From Prevotella sp. UBA746 (GTDB taxonomy: Bacteria; Bacteroidota; Bacteroidia; Bacteroidales; Bacteroidaceae): a DNA stretch of 30,433 bases. The DNA lies in NCBI GenBank assembly GCA_002298545.1, contig DBKQ01000079.1, forward strand, positions 1 through 30,433, written 5' to 3'. Position 1 is the first letter of the stretch. Every line of letters begins with the position of its first letter. This document shows, piece by piece, positions 1 through 7,340 of this stretch. The translations under genes were made by a program, and so were the position numbers. Under the pieces are notes generated by a model that saw only the letters and a list, made by a program, of their open reading frames with translations, was not told the origin of the DNA and searched no databases.

Positions 1-36
1 CTCAAATTTTAACGAACTATTGGTATTTGGCACGGA

Positions 37-228
37 TTGTTTTCCTTTCCGAACTTTATACTAAGTTTGTTTACGGATACTTTGTGTAAGGCTGAATTTT
101 ACACAACGGCATACAATGTTTTTTGGTGGCTTTTCTTAATTTGGTCTTATTTGTTTGGTCTGACTACAAGTATCCTATGCATTCTCTATTTTATTTCATA
201 TATTATTTCACCTTTTACTTGCAGATAG
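37..228 (+). CDS. possible small membrane protein (doubtful)
   Basis: This is a 63-residue open frame starting with TTG, with an in-frame stop at 10-12, so it does not continue from outside the window. It encodes two hydrophobic stretches (about residues 28-44 and 45-60) and is rich in Phe, Ile and Leu, which AT-rich non-coding DNA can also produce. I see no recognisable family, no ribosome binding site and no promoter box before it. It lies in the same direction as the lipoprotein gene at 261 and could be the end of a leader region rather than a gene. Confidence 0.2.
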   Translation: MFSFPNFILSLFTDTLCKAEFYTTAYNVFWWLFLIWSYLFGLTTSILCILYFISYIISPFTCR

Positions 229-260
229 CAGTATATTGGATTAATTAAAATATAAATAAT

Positions 261-1493
261 ATGAAAACGATATATACATTTGTCAGTTTATGTGTTGTAT
301 TCCTTTTTACATCATGTTCCGCTGTCATAAATAAAATTGCAAGCAATTATATGCAGGAATATAAAATTAATGATGTATATGAGAGTTTTGACATGTCTGT
401 ATTTCATGATTTTGTTGATAAATGTACAATAGAAGAGCTTAAGCAAAAACATGGTGAACCTAATCATACCTACAAGACGGATGACTATGAGAACTTTAAA
501 GTTTTGGAATATAACTTCAATGGATACAGCATAGATTGCTATGTGAAGGACAATAGCGATGTTGTTGAATTTGTTTCGTTTAGTCCTAAGGACATATATC
601 CTGCAGATAAATTCTTTAAGAAAAAAGAAGATTTAAATAAAAACACTGACGATAATACAGATCTTTCATTTTATGTAGATGAAAATAAAAATGTAGTCAG
701 ACTATTAAGACCAAATCTTGAGTATAATAAAAATAGTATTAATGGTTTTTCATGCATTACCATTAATGATATTTTGGAACTGAATAAATCAGACGTACAT
801 AATTATATTATAGATGCTAATGCTAATTGTCCTTATCTGTTTGGTTTGTATGAAACTTTGAATTCAATAGAAAAAGATAAAGATAAGATTATTATTGAAG
901 TCGAAATATTAGAGGATGGAAATTATTTCGCCAAAGACATTGTTGAAAATAACAAACAGTATACTTCTTCATTGGCAATTAGAATGTTCAATCAAAATGG
1001 GATATTGGGTTATATGACTGACGGATTGTCTGATAAAGGATATTCCTTAGATTTTAAATTTGTTGGTAGAAACTCAAAAGAAATAATTTATAAAACAGTT
1101 GATTTTGAAAGTTTGTTTTCCAAGACGCCGTCAAATACAGATGTTCTTAATGCAGAAATTGTGTGTGATAATGCCACTATGTTTATTGATAATTCAGAGA
1201 ATTTTGTTTCAGAAAATATTCATATAGAAGATGGCTGCATTAAATTTCCTTATGTTATTTATGATGATGAAGAAGTGATACCAAGTGATTCTGTGAAAAT
1301 TAGTAGAGTTCAAAAGAAAAAAATGGAAAATAACTTTTATGACATAGAAAATCCAACAAGAAAATATCTCCAATTGGCATATAAAAATGGTTTGGGAATA
1401 GAATATATTTGGTCATATCCCAATAAAAATGTTTTTATACGTACTCACTTCACTTGGAATGAATTAAAAAACATTTTATTTAGGACCCGCTAA
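261..1493 (+). CDS. putative lipoprotein, unknown function
   Basis: The product is 410 residues. It starts with a basic, hydrophobic signal peptide ending in a lipobox (FTSC, Cys19), so it is predicted to be lipidated and anchored in a membrane. Residues about 55-95 (a 'TIEELKQKHGEP' stretch, then alternating beta-like segments) resemble the small BamE/SmpA-type lipoprotein fold, in which a helix with a 'GxP' turn precedes strands; this is a weak resemblance. The rest is Asn/Asp/Lys-rich and beta-like, without a family I recognise. The coding sequence is strongly AT-rich. The gene at 1520 starts 26 bases after its stop, so the two are probably cotranscribed. The ATG at 261 is the only start that gives a signal peptide. 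Confidence 0.75.
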   Translation: MKTIYTFVSLCVVFLFTSCSAVINKIASNYMQEYKINDVYESFDMSVFHDFVDKCTIEELKQKHGEPNHTYKTDDYENFKVLEYNFNGYSIDCYVKDNSDVVEFVSFSPKDIYPADKFFKKKEDLNKNTDDNTDLSFYVDENKNVVRLLRPNLEYNKNSINGFSCITINDILELNKSDVHNYIIDANANCPYLFGLYETLNSIEKDKDKIIIEVEILEDGNYFAKDIVENNKQYTSSLAIRMFNQNGILGYMTDGLSDKGYSLDFKFVGRNSKEIIYKTVDFESLFSKTPSNTDVLNAEIVCDNATMFIDNSENFVSENIHIEDGCIKFPYVIYDDEEVIPSDSVKISRVQKKKMENNFYDIENPTRKYLQLAYKNGLGIEYIWSYPNKNVFIRTHFTWNELKNILFRTR

Positions 1494-1519
1494 TTAAATG
1501 TAATATTTGAGATATCAGT

Positions 1520-2122
1520 ATGAGAATTTTGCTAATAATTTTTTTGATTTGTTTTTCGCTGATAGGATTAACCAGACAACCTTCAATGTCTGGACCGACA
1601 GCCGCTACGCATTGTTCTGAAAAAGCTCTTAAAAGTCGTAGTGCAGACAATGACGAGGCGCAAGGCAATAGGCAATCTATTGCAAATCAACTTGTAAGTA
1701 TCGGCAAACTGATAGAGTGCCTAAAGGCAGAAAATCCTTACAGAAAATTTGCCGGTATAATGAAGCAGAACGGATATTCTTTCAGAGGACGCTATCATGA
1801 CCCAGAACTTGCAGACCACTATTTCGAAGATGTGTATTACAAGAACTGTGTAGTTGCAGCCTGCGGCGCACCTATAAAATTCAAAAAAGGAATATCTTCA
1901 GTATTGACATGTGGAAGTGCAGGCTTCGGCCCCTGTATCACTCTCACTATTTTTAATAAAGGTGCTTTTGAATACATAAAATCAGAATTGAAGAAACATT
2001 CATTCAAATTGTCGATGATAGAAAATGATACCAGTATATTGTCGAACGGTGAGGTTGAAGTTGATATTATTGCTGAAAACAATCAGTATTATTTTACATT
2101 CTGGATGCCCAAAGTTTTTTAA
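1520..2122 (+). CDS. putative exported protein, unknown function
   Basis: The product is 200 residues with a hydrophobic N-terminal segment (residues 2-18) that fits a signal peptide or anchor; there is no lipobox Cys. A hydrophilic linker covers roughly residues 20-65, followed by a compact domain (about 66-200) with a 'CGSAGFGPC' turn between strands and a C-terminal strand 'YYFTFWMPKVF'. I do not recognise the family. It directly follows the lipoprotein gene at 261-1493 and ends just before a strong hairpin, so these two genes probably form a transcription unit. A shared envelope role is an inference from the two signal sequences and the linkage only. Confidence 0.65.
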   Translation: MRILLIIFLICFSLIGLTRQPSMSGPTAATHCSEKALKSRSADNDEAQGNRQSIANQLVSIGKLIECLKAENPYRKFAGIMKQNGYSFRGRYHDPELADHYFEDVYYKNCVVAACGAPIKFKKGISSVLTCGSAGFGPCITLTIFNKGAFEYIKSELKKHSFKLSMIENDTSILSNGEVEVDIIAENNQYYFTFWMPKVF

Positions 2123-2132
2123 GCTATAATAC

Positions 2133-2167
2133 ATGGCATGAGAAGAAAATCTTCTCATGCCATTTTT
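2133..2167. terminator. bidirectional hairpin terminator between convergent genes
   Basis: A perfect 13-bp stem (2133-2145 with 2151-2163) closes a 5-base loop and is followed by four T on the plus strand. It sits between the stop of the plus-strand gene (2122) and the end of the minus-strand trio. The minus-strand gene's TGA stop (2155-2157) lies inside the stem, so its last codons and stop are part of the hairpin. Confidence 0.8.
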
Positions 2168-2376
2168 CCTGTCTCCATTTCTTCTTCAAGATATGAAAAC
2201 ACATACACGGCACCTTCGTAGTATAAGCCACAAGCAGGATTGCATAAACGTCTGTATGTTTCCGATGAATATAGTTCATCAAAAGCTTTTTTTATGTCCC
2301 AATCATATTTTTGCATCAACATTTCAACAAGTTCTGTTGAAAGGCATTCTATCTGAAATTGTATATCTTCACTCAT
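2155..2376 (-). CDS. small helical protein with 'GLYYEGAVYVFSYLEEE' ending, third gene of the DUF3791-DUF3990 trio
   Basis: The product is 73 residues if it begins at the ATG 2374-2376 (MSEDIQF). A TTG start two codons earlier is possible but overlaps the previous stop. The chain is helical and acidic, with a C-terminal 'CGLYYEGAVYVFSYLEEEMETGK' section. As I recall, small Bacteroidetes/Firmicutes proteins with a 'TGLYxxSxxYVYxxL' ending often lie beside DUF3990 and DUF3791 genes. The start lies two bases after the DUF3990 stop (2379-2381), which suggests translational coupling. In toxin-antitoxin terms it could be an antitoxin or accessory subunit; that role is inferred from size and position only. 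Confidence 0.7.
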   Translation of the reverse strand: MSEDIQFQIECLSTELVEMLMQKYDWDIKKAFDELYSSETYRRLCNPACGLYYEGAVYVFSYLEEEMETGKMA

Positions 2377-2378
2377 AA

Positions 2379-2861
2379 TCAAATTTTTTTTAAATAACCT
2401 ATTGCTTTGTTTGTGCCAAAGAAATACTGAATTGCAGGTTTATGAAATAGCAGCTCTTCTATCATTTTCTCAATACTTATATAACCTTGAGTAAATCTTC
2501 GCAATTGAAGTCCGACAGTGTCATCGGCTATCGGACCGATTACTATATCATAATTATGAATTGGTGTTTGCTCAAGGTTTCTCCTGTTCTTCAATATAAA
2601 TTCAGCCCACTCTATCGAATATCCATTAAATACCTTTACAGATAGGGGTGAGGTTTCTTTTATTAGACATTCGTCAAACGTGTATGTATTAAGGACTGGT
2701 TTACCTTCTTGCATTCTCATAGCTGTACGCTTTGCCATTTACCAAGCTTGCCCTTTGTCTGGATTTAGATAAAATCCACATCCGAAATCTTTCCCCAAGC
2801 GTGAACGAGATAAATCAATGTTGTCGATAACGACATTGCTTCCATGATATAAAGTTAACAT
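2379..2861 (-). pseudogene. DUF3990 protein (ADP-ribosyltransferase-like), interrupted by an in-frame TAA
   Basis: Reading from the ATG at 2859-2861 gives a typical DUF3990 N-terminus: 'LYHGSN' near residue 4, then 'DFGCGFYLNPDKGQAW' ending at residue 40. Codon 41 is TAA (2739-2741). The same frame then resumes at once with ATG (2736-2738) as 'MAKRTAMRMQEGKP...' and runs to the TGA at 2379. Without the stop the protein would be about 160 residues, the family's usual size, so one substitution (for example GAA to TAA) explains the break. DUF3990 is, to my knowledge, grouped with ADP-ribosyltransferase folds; the His of 'YHGS' and Tyr of 'GFY' would belong to the active site and are now cut off. 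The start overlaps the upstream DUF3791 gene by 7 bases. A 119-residue C-terminal part could still be made by restart at the ATG that directly follows the stop. Confidence 0.75.
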
Positions 2862-3079
2862 GCTAACCTTCCTCCGTTTTTCCTGCATATATAGGCAATA
2901 TCATCTACAGCATCTTCTATGGATAAAGTATGCTCTGCGGCATAGCAGTCTATAAGAAAGTCTATGCCCTTAAACTTGCGCAAATATATATAAGCCTCTA
3001 CTAATGAAAGTTTGAAGCGATTGGCAAATGCACCTATGCAACAGTTCGTGTATTCTATTATGTCGTGCTTTAAATCCAT
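2855..3079 (-). CDS. DUF3791 family small protein
   Basis: The product is 74 residues from the ATG at 3077-3079 (MDLKHDII). An open frame extends upstream to 3130, but that part ('MLSICIIFAETINIKSK') translates the promoter repeat and is not protein-like. The sequence 'EYTNCCIGAFANRFKLSLVEAYIYLRKFKGIDFLIDCYAAEHTLSIEDAVDDI' has the helical pattern of DUF3791, where a small basic/hydrophobic helix pair precedes a 'YxxxHTLSxEDaVDDi' helix. DUF3791 genes commonly precede DUF3990 genes; here the stop overlaps the DUF3990 start (ATGTTAA). It may be an antitoxin or targeting partner of DUF3990 (inference). A TAnnTTTG promoter box lies 27 bases before the start. Confidence 0.75.
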   Translation of the reverse strand: MDLKHDIIEYTNCCIGAFANRFKLSLVEAYIYLRKFKGIDFLIDCYAAEHTLSIEDAVDDIAYICRKNGGRLAC

Positions 3080-3105
3080 TTTGCTTTTAATGTTTATTGT
3101 TTCTG

Positions 3106-3141
3106 CAAAGATAATGCAAATCGAGAGCAATATAACCCAAA
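3106..3141 (-). promoter_or_regulatory. Bacteroidetes-type promoter of the DUF3791-DUF3990 operon
   Basis: The minus strand has TATCTTTG at 3113-3106, a full match to the -7 box TAnnTTTG. A TTTG at 3141-3138 could serve as the -33 box, but the 24-base gap is longer than the usual 19-21. Transcription would begin about 20 bases before the DUF3791 ATG. Confidence 0.55.
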
Positions 3142-3151
3142 CATGTTTGGG
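3136..3151. promoter_or_regulatory. perfect 16-bp palindrome, candidate operator
   Basis: The sequence cccaaacatgtttggg is a perfect palindrome. It covers the -33 region of the promoter of the DUF3791-DUF3990 trio and lies between the two copies of the promoter repeat. Toxin-antitoxin operons are often autorepressed through such palindromes, so it is a candidate operator; none of the three small proteins has an obvious DNA-binding motif. Confidence 0.4.
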
Positions 3152-3202
3152 CTTATTGCCGAGATGCAGCTTATCTTATGCAAAGATAATGGAAATCGAA
3201 AG

Positions 3203-3432
3203 GAAGACAAAATGTATTTATTATTTTTATAGTGAGATACAGATTATTTCATGCAAATATAGAAAATTGGATTCATTTGTTATAATTACTTTACTCTATA
3301 TTTGAATGTCTTGTATGTTTGCATGGCAACAAAACTCGCCCTTTTTTATTATATAAAAGATGTATATGTGTAATAATTACGCAAAAGAAAGTTAAAAGCG
3401 TTTGTCTTTTGTGTAGATATTACGCAAAATCC
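3203..3432. other. AT-rich intergenic stretch without a clear gene
   Basis: No convincing coding frame is seen on either strand; the short frames here are rich in Phe, Tyr and Ile, as expected from AT-rich DNA. Two related short motifs, 'attacgcaaaa', occur near 3376 and 3420. A lone TATATTTG box lies at 3297-3304 (plus strand) with no gene after it. Confidence 0.5.
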
Positions 3433-3463
3433 TTTGTTGGTTATTAAATTCGCCATATATTTG
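3433..3463 (+). promoter_or_regulatory. promoter upstream of the DUF6804 gene
   Basis: TTTG at 3433-3436 and TATATTTG at 3456-3463 are separated by 19 bases, the preferred Bacteroidetes spacing. The first gene downstream starts at 3615, leaving an unusually long leader of about 145 bases. Confidence 0.6.
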
Positions 3464-3541
3464 CAGCGGAAAAACAAAAGAACATGTGGCTTGCAGTCCT
3501 TTGCTTCTTCTGTATTCGATAAAATAAAAAATTGCATATTC

Positions 3542-3580
3542 TTGTCGACAAGATGTTAACCTCATGCAGAGGTTTTGCAT
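3542..3580 (+). promoter_or_regulatory. leader with two mutually exclusive hairpins
   Basis: The leader of the DUF6804 gene has a palindrome ttgtcgacaa (3542-3551). A 6-bp hairpin follows (3558-3563 with 3569-3574), overlapping a second possible pairing, atgca (3564-3568) with tgcat (3576-3580). The two cannot form together. A 12-codon frame (MWLAVLCFFCIR) begins near 3485 in the same leader. This might be attenuation, but there is no strong T-run. Confidence 0.25.
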
Positions 3581-3614
3581 AAAGAGATAAAATAAAACTA
3601 TAAACAATAGGATT

Positions 3615-3905
3615 ATGAAACAACTTAACTTCATTCTTGCAGCCATCTTGCTGCTCTGCCTCTTCAATATGCCATACGGCTATTATGCGTTAGTAAGATT
3701 TGTGGCAGCCATAGGCTTTGTATATATTGCCTACAAGTATTACGAAATGAAAAAGGAGAAGCTCGTGTGGACATTCGGAGCATTGGCACTGTTGTTCCAG
3801 CCGTTGGCGAAAATACCGCTGGGCAGGGACATTTGGAATCTCGTGGATGTGGCTGTGGCGATACTGCTGATAGTGTTGGCCTTACGTACAGACCATAATA
3901 AATAG
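3615..3905 (+). CDS. DUF6804 family small membrane protein
   Basis: The product is 96 residues and mostly hydrophobic. Four membrane segments can be placed at about residues 5-20, 25-43, 53-66 and 77-91. The pattern 'MPYGYYALVRFVAAIGFVYIAYKYYE', then 'WTFGALALLFQPLAKIPLGRDIWNLVDVAVAILLI', matches my memory of the DUF6804 family, whose function is unknown. Length and topology are complete. The gene is preceded by its own promoter at 3433-3463 and a long leader, and is followed 83 bases later by the vWA gene in the same direction, so it may head that transcription unit. The codon composition is less AT-biased than in the genes at 261-2122. Confidence 0.8.
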   Translation: MKQLNFILAAILLLCLFNMPYGYYALVRFVAAIGFVYIAYKYYEMKKEKLVWTFGALALLFQPLAKIPLGRDIWNLVDVAVAILLIVLALRTDHNK

Positions 3906-3988
3906 CGCCCCTGATAGGTATGAGCGGACAGAACATGACTCGCAGAATATATTACAAATTGATATTAAACGATTAAAATTTTATCATT

Positions 3989-5245
3989 ATGAATATTTTA
4001 AAGATTTTATTTGGCAAAAAGGTTGAAACTGAATCTCAGCCGAATATGAGCAACAATGAAAGCAATGCACAAGAGCCTTGTAATGATGATAATAGCAAGG
4101 ATGGTGCGAAGAAAACTGTTGTAGATGGCAATAAATCCGAAACAACACGAGATGATATTCAGAACGTATACCATCTGATAGTAGTTGACGAGAGTGGATC
4201 TATGTCTTGTATCAGAAAACAGACCGTAGATGGATGCAACGAAACAATCTCTCACATCAAAGTGTTGCAGGAGAAATCGAAAGGCATACAGAAACATTAT
4301 CTGTCGCTTTTTTTCTTCTATGGTGGCAACATGCGCTATATACGAAATCTACAGCCGATAGAAGAAGTAGACTTGATAACAGAAAAAGATTACACTCCAT
4401 GTAGCAACACTCCTTTATATGATGCCATGGGGCATACCTTGAATGATTTAGGATATATTATGAAAAAGGATTCAGGTTATCCATTGGGTTATGTTACAGT
4501 CATAACAGACGGATACGAGAATTCTTCACATCGCTTTACTTTGCAGGATATATACAGAATAGTGGGCAGGATGAAAGAAAACGGTGTGGTATTCTCCTTT
4601 ATTGGTGCAAATATTGATGTTGACAAGGTGGCAAACGACTTGAATATCGGCAACGCTACATCATTCAATCAAACTGACGAAGGTACGCGCAGCATGTGGA
4701 GCAACGAGATGTTAAGCAAGGAGAGGTATATCGCCAAGTCGCTGTATTTTGATCTTTGCAAATCTACAGGTTTTGACGATTCTTTTATTTCAGAAAAAGA
4801 GTGGAGAAGAAGAGAGAATGCCGGAGATCTGACCAGCAGAAATAAAATCAGCAGGTCGAGGATAACTCCAGACTACGTGTCGGAATTGAAAGAGAACGAG
4901 ATATTCGTTTTCGGCAGTAATATATTGGGACACCATAATGGATCGGCGGCAGGTATGGCTGTGAAAATGTTCGGTGCGACATACGGAAAGGCAGAAGGAC
5001 TACAGGGACGTTCTTACGCCATACCGACAGATTATATAAGTGAACATGCAGACATTCATGAAATATTCAAAAGCGTAGTTAGGTTTACCGAGTTTGCTCG
5101 CCAACATCCGGAACTTACGTTTCTCGTAACGGCTCTCGGAACTGGCAATGCCGGAATAGACCCTATGCAAATGGCGTCAATGTTCTTCGGAGCTTCGAAG
5201 TTGCCTAATGTTAAACTTCCTAAGATTTTCTGGAAATATTTGTGA
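3989..5245 (+). CDS. von Willebrand factor A domain protein fused to a phage-NSP (A1S_2505)-like domain
   Basis: The product is 418 residues with no signal peptide. Residues 1-57 are polar, Asn/Asp-rich and probably disordered. Residues 60-245 form a vWA domain with a complete metal site (MIDAS): DESGS at 67-71, Thr141 in 'NTPLYDAMG' and Asp174 in 'VITDGYENS'. The spacing resembles the cytoplasmic TerY-like vWA proteins. Residues 300-418 contain 'ENEIFVFGSNILGHHNGSAAGMA', 'GLQGRSYAIPTD' and 'HPELTFLVTALGTGNAGID', which I recognise as the small domain annotated as A1S_2505-type phage non-structural protein, possibly macro-like in fold. The domain pair in one chain is uncommon to my knowledge. 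The stop is 33 bases before the next start, and the next promoter's -33 box lies over this gene's last codons. Confidence 0.8.
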   Translation: MNILKILFGKKVETESQPNMSNNESNAQEPCNDDNSKDGAKKTVVDGNKSETTRDDIQNVYHLIVVDESGSMSCIRKQTVDGCNETISHIKVLQEKSKGIQKHYLSLFFFYGGNMRYIRNLQPIEEVDLITEKDYTPCSNTPLYDAMGHTLNDLGYIMKKDSGYPLGYVTVITDGYENSSHRFTLQDIYRIVGRMKENGVVFSFIGANIDVDKVANDLNIGNATSFNQTDEGTRSMWSNEMLSKERYIAKSLYFDLCKSTGFDDSFISEKEWRRRENAGDLTSRNKISRSRITPDYVSELKENEIFVFGSNILGHHNGSAAGMAVKMFGATYGKAEGLQGRSYAIPTDYISEHADIHEIFKSVVRFTEFARQHPELTFLVTALGTGNAGIDPMQMASMFFGASKLPNVKLPKIFWKYL

Positions 5246-5272
5246 TATTAATTTCAAAATTATTTATCTTTG
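5239..5272 (+). promoter_or_regulatory. promoter giving a nearly leaderless transcript
   Basis: TTTG (5239-5242, in the end of the preceding gene) and TATCTTTG (5265-5272) are 22 bases apart. Only six bases separate the -7 box from the ATG at 5279, so transcription should begin at or next to the start codon. No ribosome binding site is present. Confidence 0.55.
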
Positions 5273-5278
5273 CATAAT

Positions 5279-7267
5279 ATGCTTTACGGATATACAGGAA
5301 AACCAGCGAAACCTCTTTCTGCAGAAGAGAAGGCTGCAAGAGAGAAAACTGAACGCAAGAAGCGTAGGAAGGAGATAATAGTCAATGTAGTGTTGTGTAT
5401 TTTGCTGTCGCCTATCCTTTTGCCACTTGTTGTTCTTGTCGCCATATTCTCGTTGCTGTATTTGGGAGTATGCAAAATTGTTGAGATAATAAAGAATTGG
5501 AAAGACAATGGCGGTAACAGTTACCGGGAGATGGTTGAAAGGGAAGACCGAAATACAATGCCAATACTTGTTTCACATTCTTTATTTGAGTGTGACAAAG
5601 AATTGCCAGTGCGTTTCGACAAGTACTACGTTGTTTATGTAGAGACGGAGTACAATAAGCCATTGAATGACTTTATTCGCAGCAATATCGGTTATATCCG
5701 CAAAGGCTTTTCCAAACAGAGCTACCATTTTGTTTATGTTCCGGAAATAAAGAAACTGTCGGATGCAGAGTTGTTGCTTGCCTTTCCTGTTGCTGCAAGC
5801 ATGATGACCGATGATATAAAGAACAGAATAAGACAAATCTCTACGGTTGAGTTTACCCGTATGTTTGCAGAAGTTACAGGTATTGACCTGTCTGAACATA
5901 AAGCCGGTTTGTTGAGTCTGAGTAATTATGAGGGAGATAGTGGTATATCGACAGATGTGATAGATTATTCCAAGTCAACACTACTGCTCGTTGATATGGA
6001 TAATGTTGCCGAAGACAGGATAAAAGATGCCTTTGATGAATATTTCAGGTGTTACTGCGGTGAGAAGCATGTGCCATTCAGCGTTCGTCCAAGAGACGAG
6101 TATCCTCTTGACATTTGGCAAGAAGGCGAGAGCTGCGGATTACAAAGTGAAGCTTCTGACAGTTCCTTTTTGTTTGAACAGAAAAATATGCAGCTTATCG
6201 CTGACGATATCCGGCATAAGGTGGAGATTCTGAAGCAGGGTGGATATATCGAACTCCTGCTCCATACGCTGGGGGCAGATATAGTGAAGCAGATTGAAGA
6301 TTCCCGTAAGTCTACAGGCAAACTGATGCATATAGTTATAGCCGATGACCTGAGGGTGTCAATCCCGGAACTTGGCAATCTAGAGGTGAAGATGCCAACC
6401 TTGTCGAGAGTACTTTATGTGTTTTATCTTCGTCATCGGGAAGGTGTGGAATTCAAGTTCCTGTCGGAATACACCGACGAGATTCTTGCCCTATACCGTC
6501 TGGCGAGCAACCGCCTTGACGATCGTAAACTGCGCGCTACGGTAGAGAGTCTTGTAAATCCCACGGAAAACAAAATCAATGAGTGTGTGAGCCGCATTAA
6601 GGCTGCTTTTCTTAAGGTTATGGACGATTATCTGGCAAGGAACTACTATCTGAAATACAATATTAAGGAGATTCACAAAGAAGATTCAAAAGACAGCAGC
6701 AAGATTTTAATATACAAGGATATGGCAAAGTTCGTTTCGCTGCCACGCCATTTGGTAACCTATTCGGACTCTATCCGGGAAGTTCCTTTCATCAAGGGAA
6801 AATCCTTTGACGAGCGTTGCTTTCAGGAAGAGGAATTCCACCGAAGACTTAACCGTATGAATGAGTTGACAGCGGAAATAGAGAATGTAGACTCGAAAGG
6901 TTTGCGATTGAAAAAGCGTAAAGAGAGATTGCAACAGCTTAAAGCTCAGATGATGGAAGCTTCTATGGATGTTCTTGAATTGGAACCGATGAACTTCCTT
7001 GCCCACTTCAATCTTGGTGAGGCGTATTGCAACGCCACCGACTATACCAAGTCTATTTCTGAAAACACCATGCTTATCGAGCATGATGCCTATACATGGA
7101 ATGCATCTTATATAAACAGGGCTGAGGCTTATCTCTATGCCGGCGAATACGATAAGGGACTTGTCGACATCGAGAGCTACTTCAATTCCCTGCGCAGATG
7201 GAAAGAAGGCGACAAGGAGGCTGAGAGGATTAAGAGAAGCTTGCTTGAAATGAAATCTAAATCTTGA
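5279..7267 (+). CDS. membrane-anchored protein with C-terminal TPR-like repeats, unknown function
   Basis: The product is 662 residues from the ATG at 5279; a TTG three codons upstream also opens the frame but lies in the promoter box. Residues 1-33 are basic; residues 34-71 are hydrophobic and long enough for one or two membrane helices. The large cytoplasmic part includes a region around 355-500 ('IADDLRVSIPELGNLEVKMPTLSRVLYVFYLRHREGVEFK...') followed by 'NPTENKINECVSRIKAAF', a pattern I associate with Bacteroidetes proteins of unknown role. Residues about 530-580 are coiled-coil-like. Residues 580-640 ('NFLAHFNLGEAYCNATDYTKSISE', 'ASYINRAEAYLYAGEYDKGLVDIESYF') resemble two TPR motifs. It follows the vWA gene and could be its membrane partner (inference). 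Confidence 0.7.
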   Translation: MLYGYTGKPAKPLSAEEKAAREKTERKKRRKEIIVNVVLCILLSPILLPLVVLVAIFSLLYLGVCKIVEIIKNWKDNGGNSYREMVEREDRNTMPILVSHSLFECDKELPVRFDKYYVVYVETEYNKPLNDFIRSNIGYIRKGFSKQSYHFVYVPEIKKLSDAELLLAFPVAASMMTDDIKNRIRQISTVEFTRMFAEVTGIDLSEHKAGLLSLSNYEGDSGISTDVIDYSKSTLLLVDMDNVAEDRIKDAFDEYFRCYCGEKHVPFSVRPRDEYPLDIWQEGESCGLQSEASDSSFLFEQKNMQLIADDIRHKVEILKQGGYIELLLHTLGADIVKQIEDSRKSTGKLMHIVIADDLRVSIPELGNLEVKMPTLSRVLYVFYLRHREGVEFKFLSEYTDEILALYRLASNRLDDRKLRATVESLVNPTENKINECVSRIKAAFLKVMDDYLARNYYLKYNIKEIHKEDSKDSSKILIYKDMAKFVSLPRHLVTYSDSIREVPFIKGKSFDERCFQEEEFHRRLNRMNELTAEIENVDSKGLRLKKRKERLQQLKAQMMEASMDVLELEPMNFLAHFNLGEAYCNATDYTKSISENTMLIEHDAYTWNASYINRAEAYLYAGEYDKGLVDIESYFNSLRRWKEGDKEAERIKRSLLEMKSKS

Positions 7268-7291
7268 CGAGGAAATTTTGTCTTATTCTTA

Positions 7292-7320
7292 TTGCATATG
7301 CAAAATAATAATTATATTTG
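7292..7320 (+). promoter_or_regulatory. promoter of the YbjN-like gene
   Basis: TTG at 7292-7294 and TATATTTG at 7313-7320 lie 18 bases apart. The gene begins at 7341, giving a leader of roughly 15 bases. Confidence 0.5.
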
Positions 7321-7340
7321 CACAGTAAATACAATTAATT

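Larger units (their letters stand above)
3103..3203 (-). repeat. duplicated promoter segment
   Basis: A segment of about 23 bases around 3104-3127 (tgcaaagataatgcaaatcg...) recurs 75 bases away at 3179-3202 with two mismatches. Both copies contain the -7 box TATCTTTG on the minus strand (3113-3106 and 3188-3181), so the operon may have two tandem start sites with the palindrome between them. A dispersed Prevotella promoter repeat is an alternative explanation. Confidence 0.5.

Noticed and set aside
3349..3667. Minus-strand frames of 62 and 91 residues
   Set aside because: They overlap the DUF6804 promoter and leader, have Phe/Leu/Tyr bias from AT-rich DNA and no start signals.
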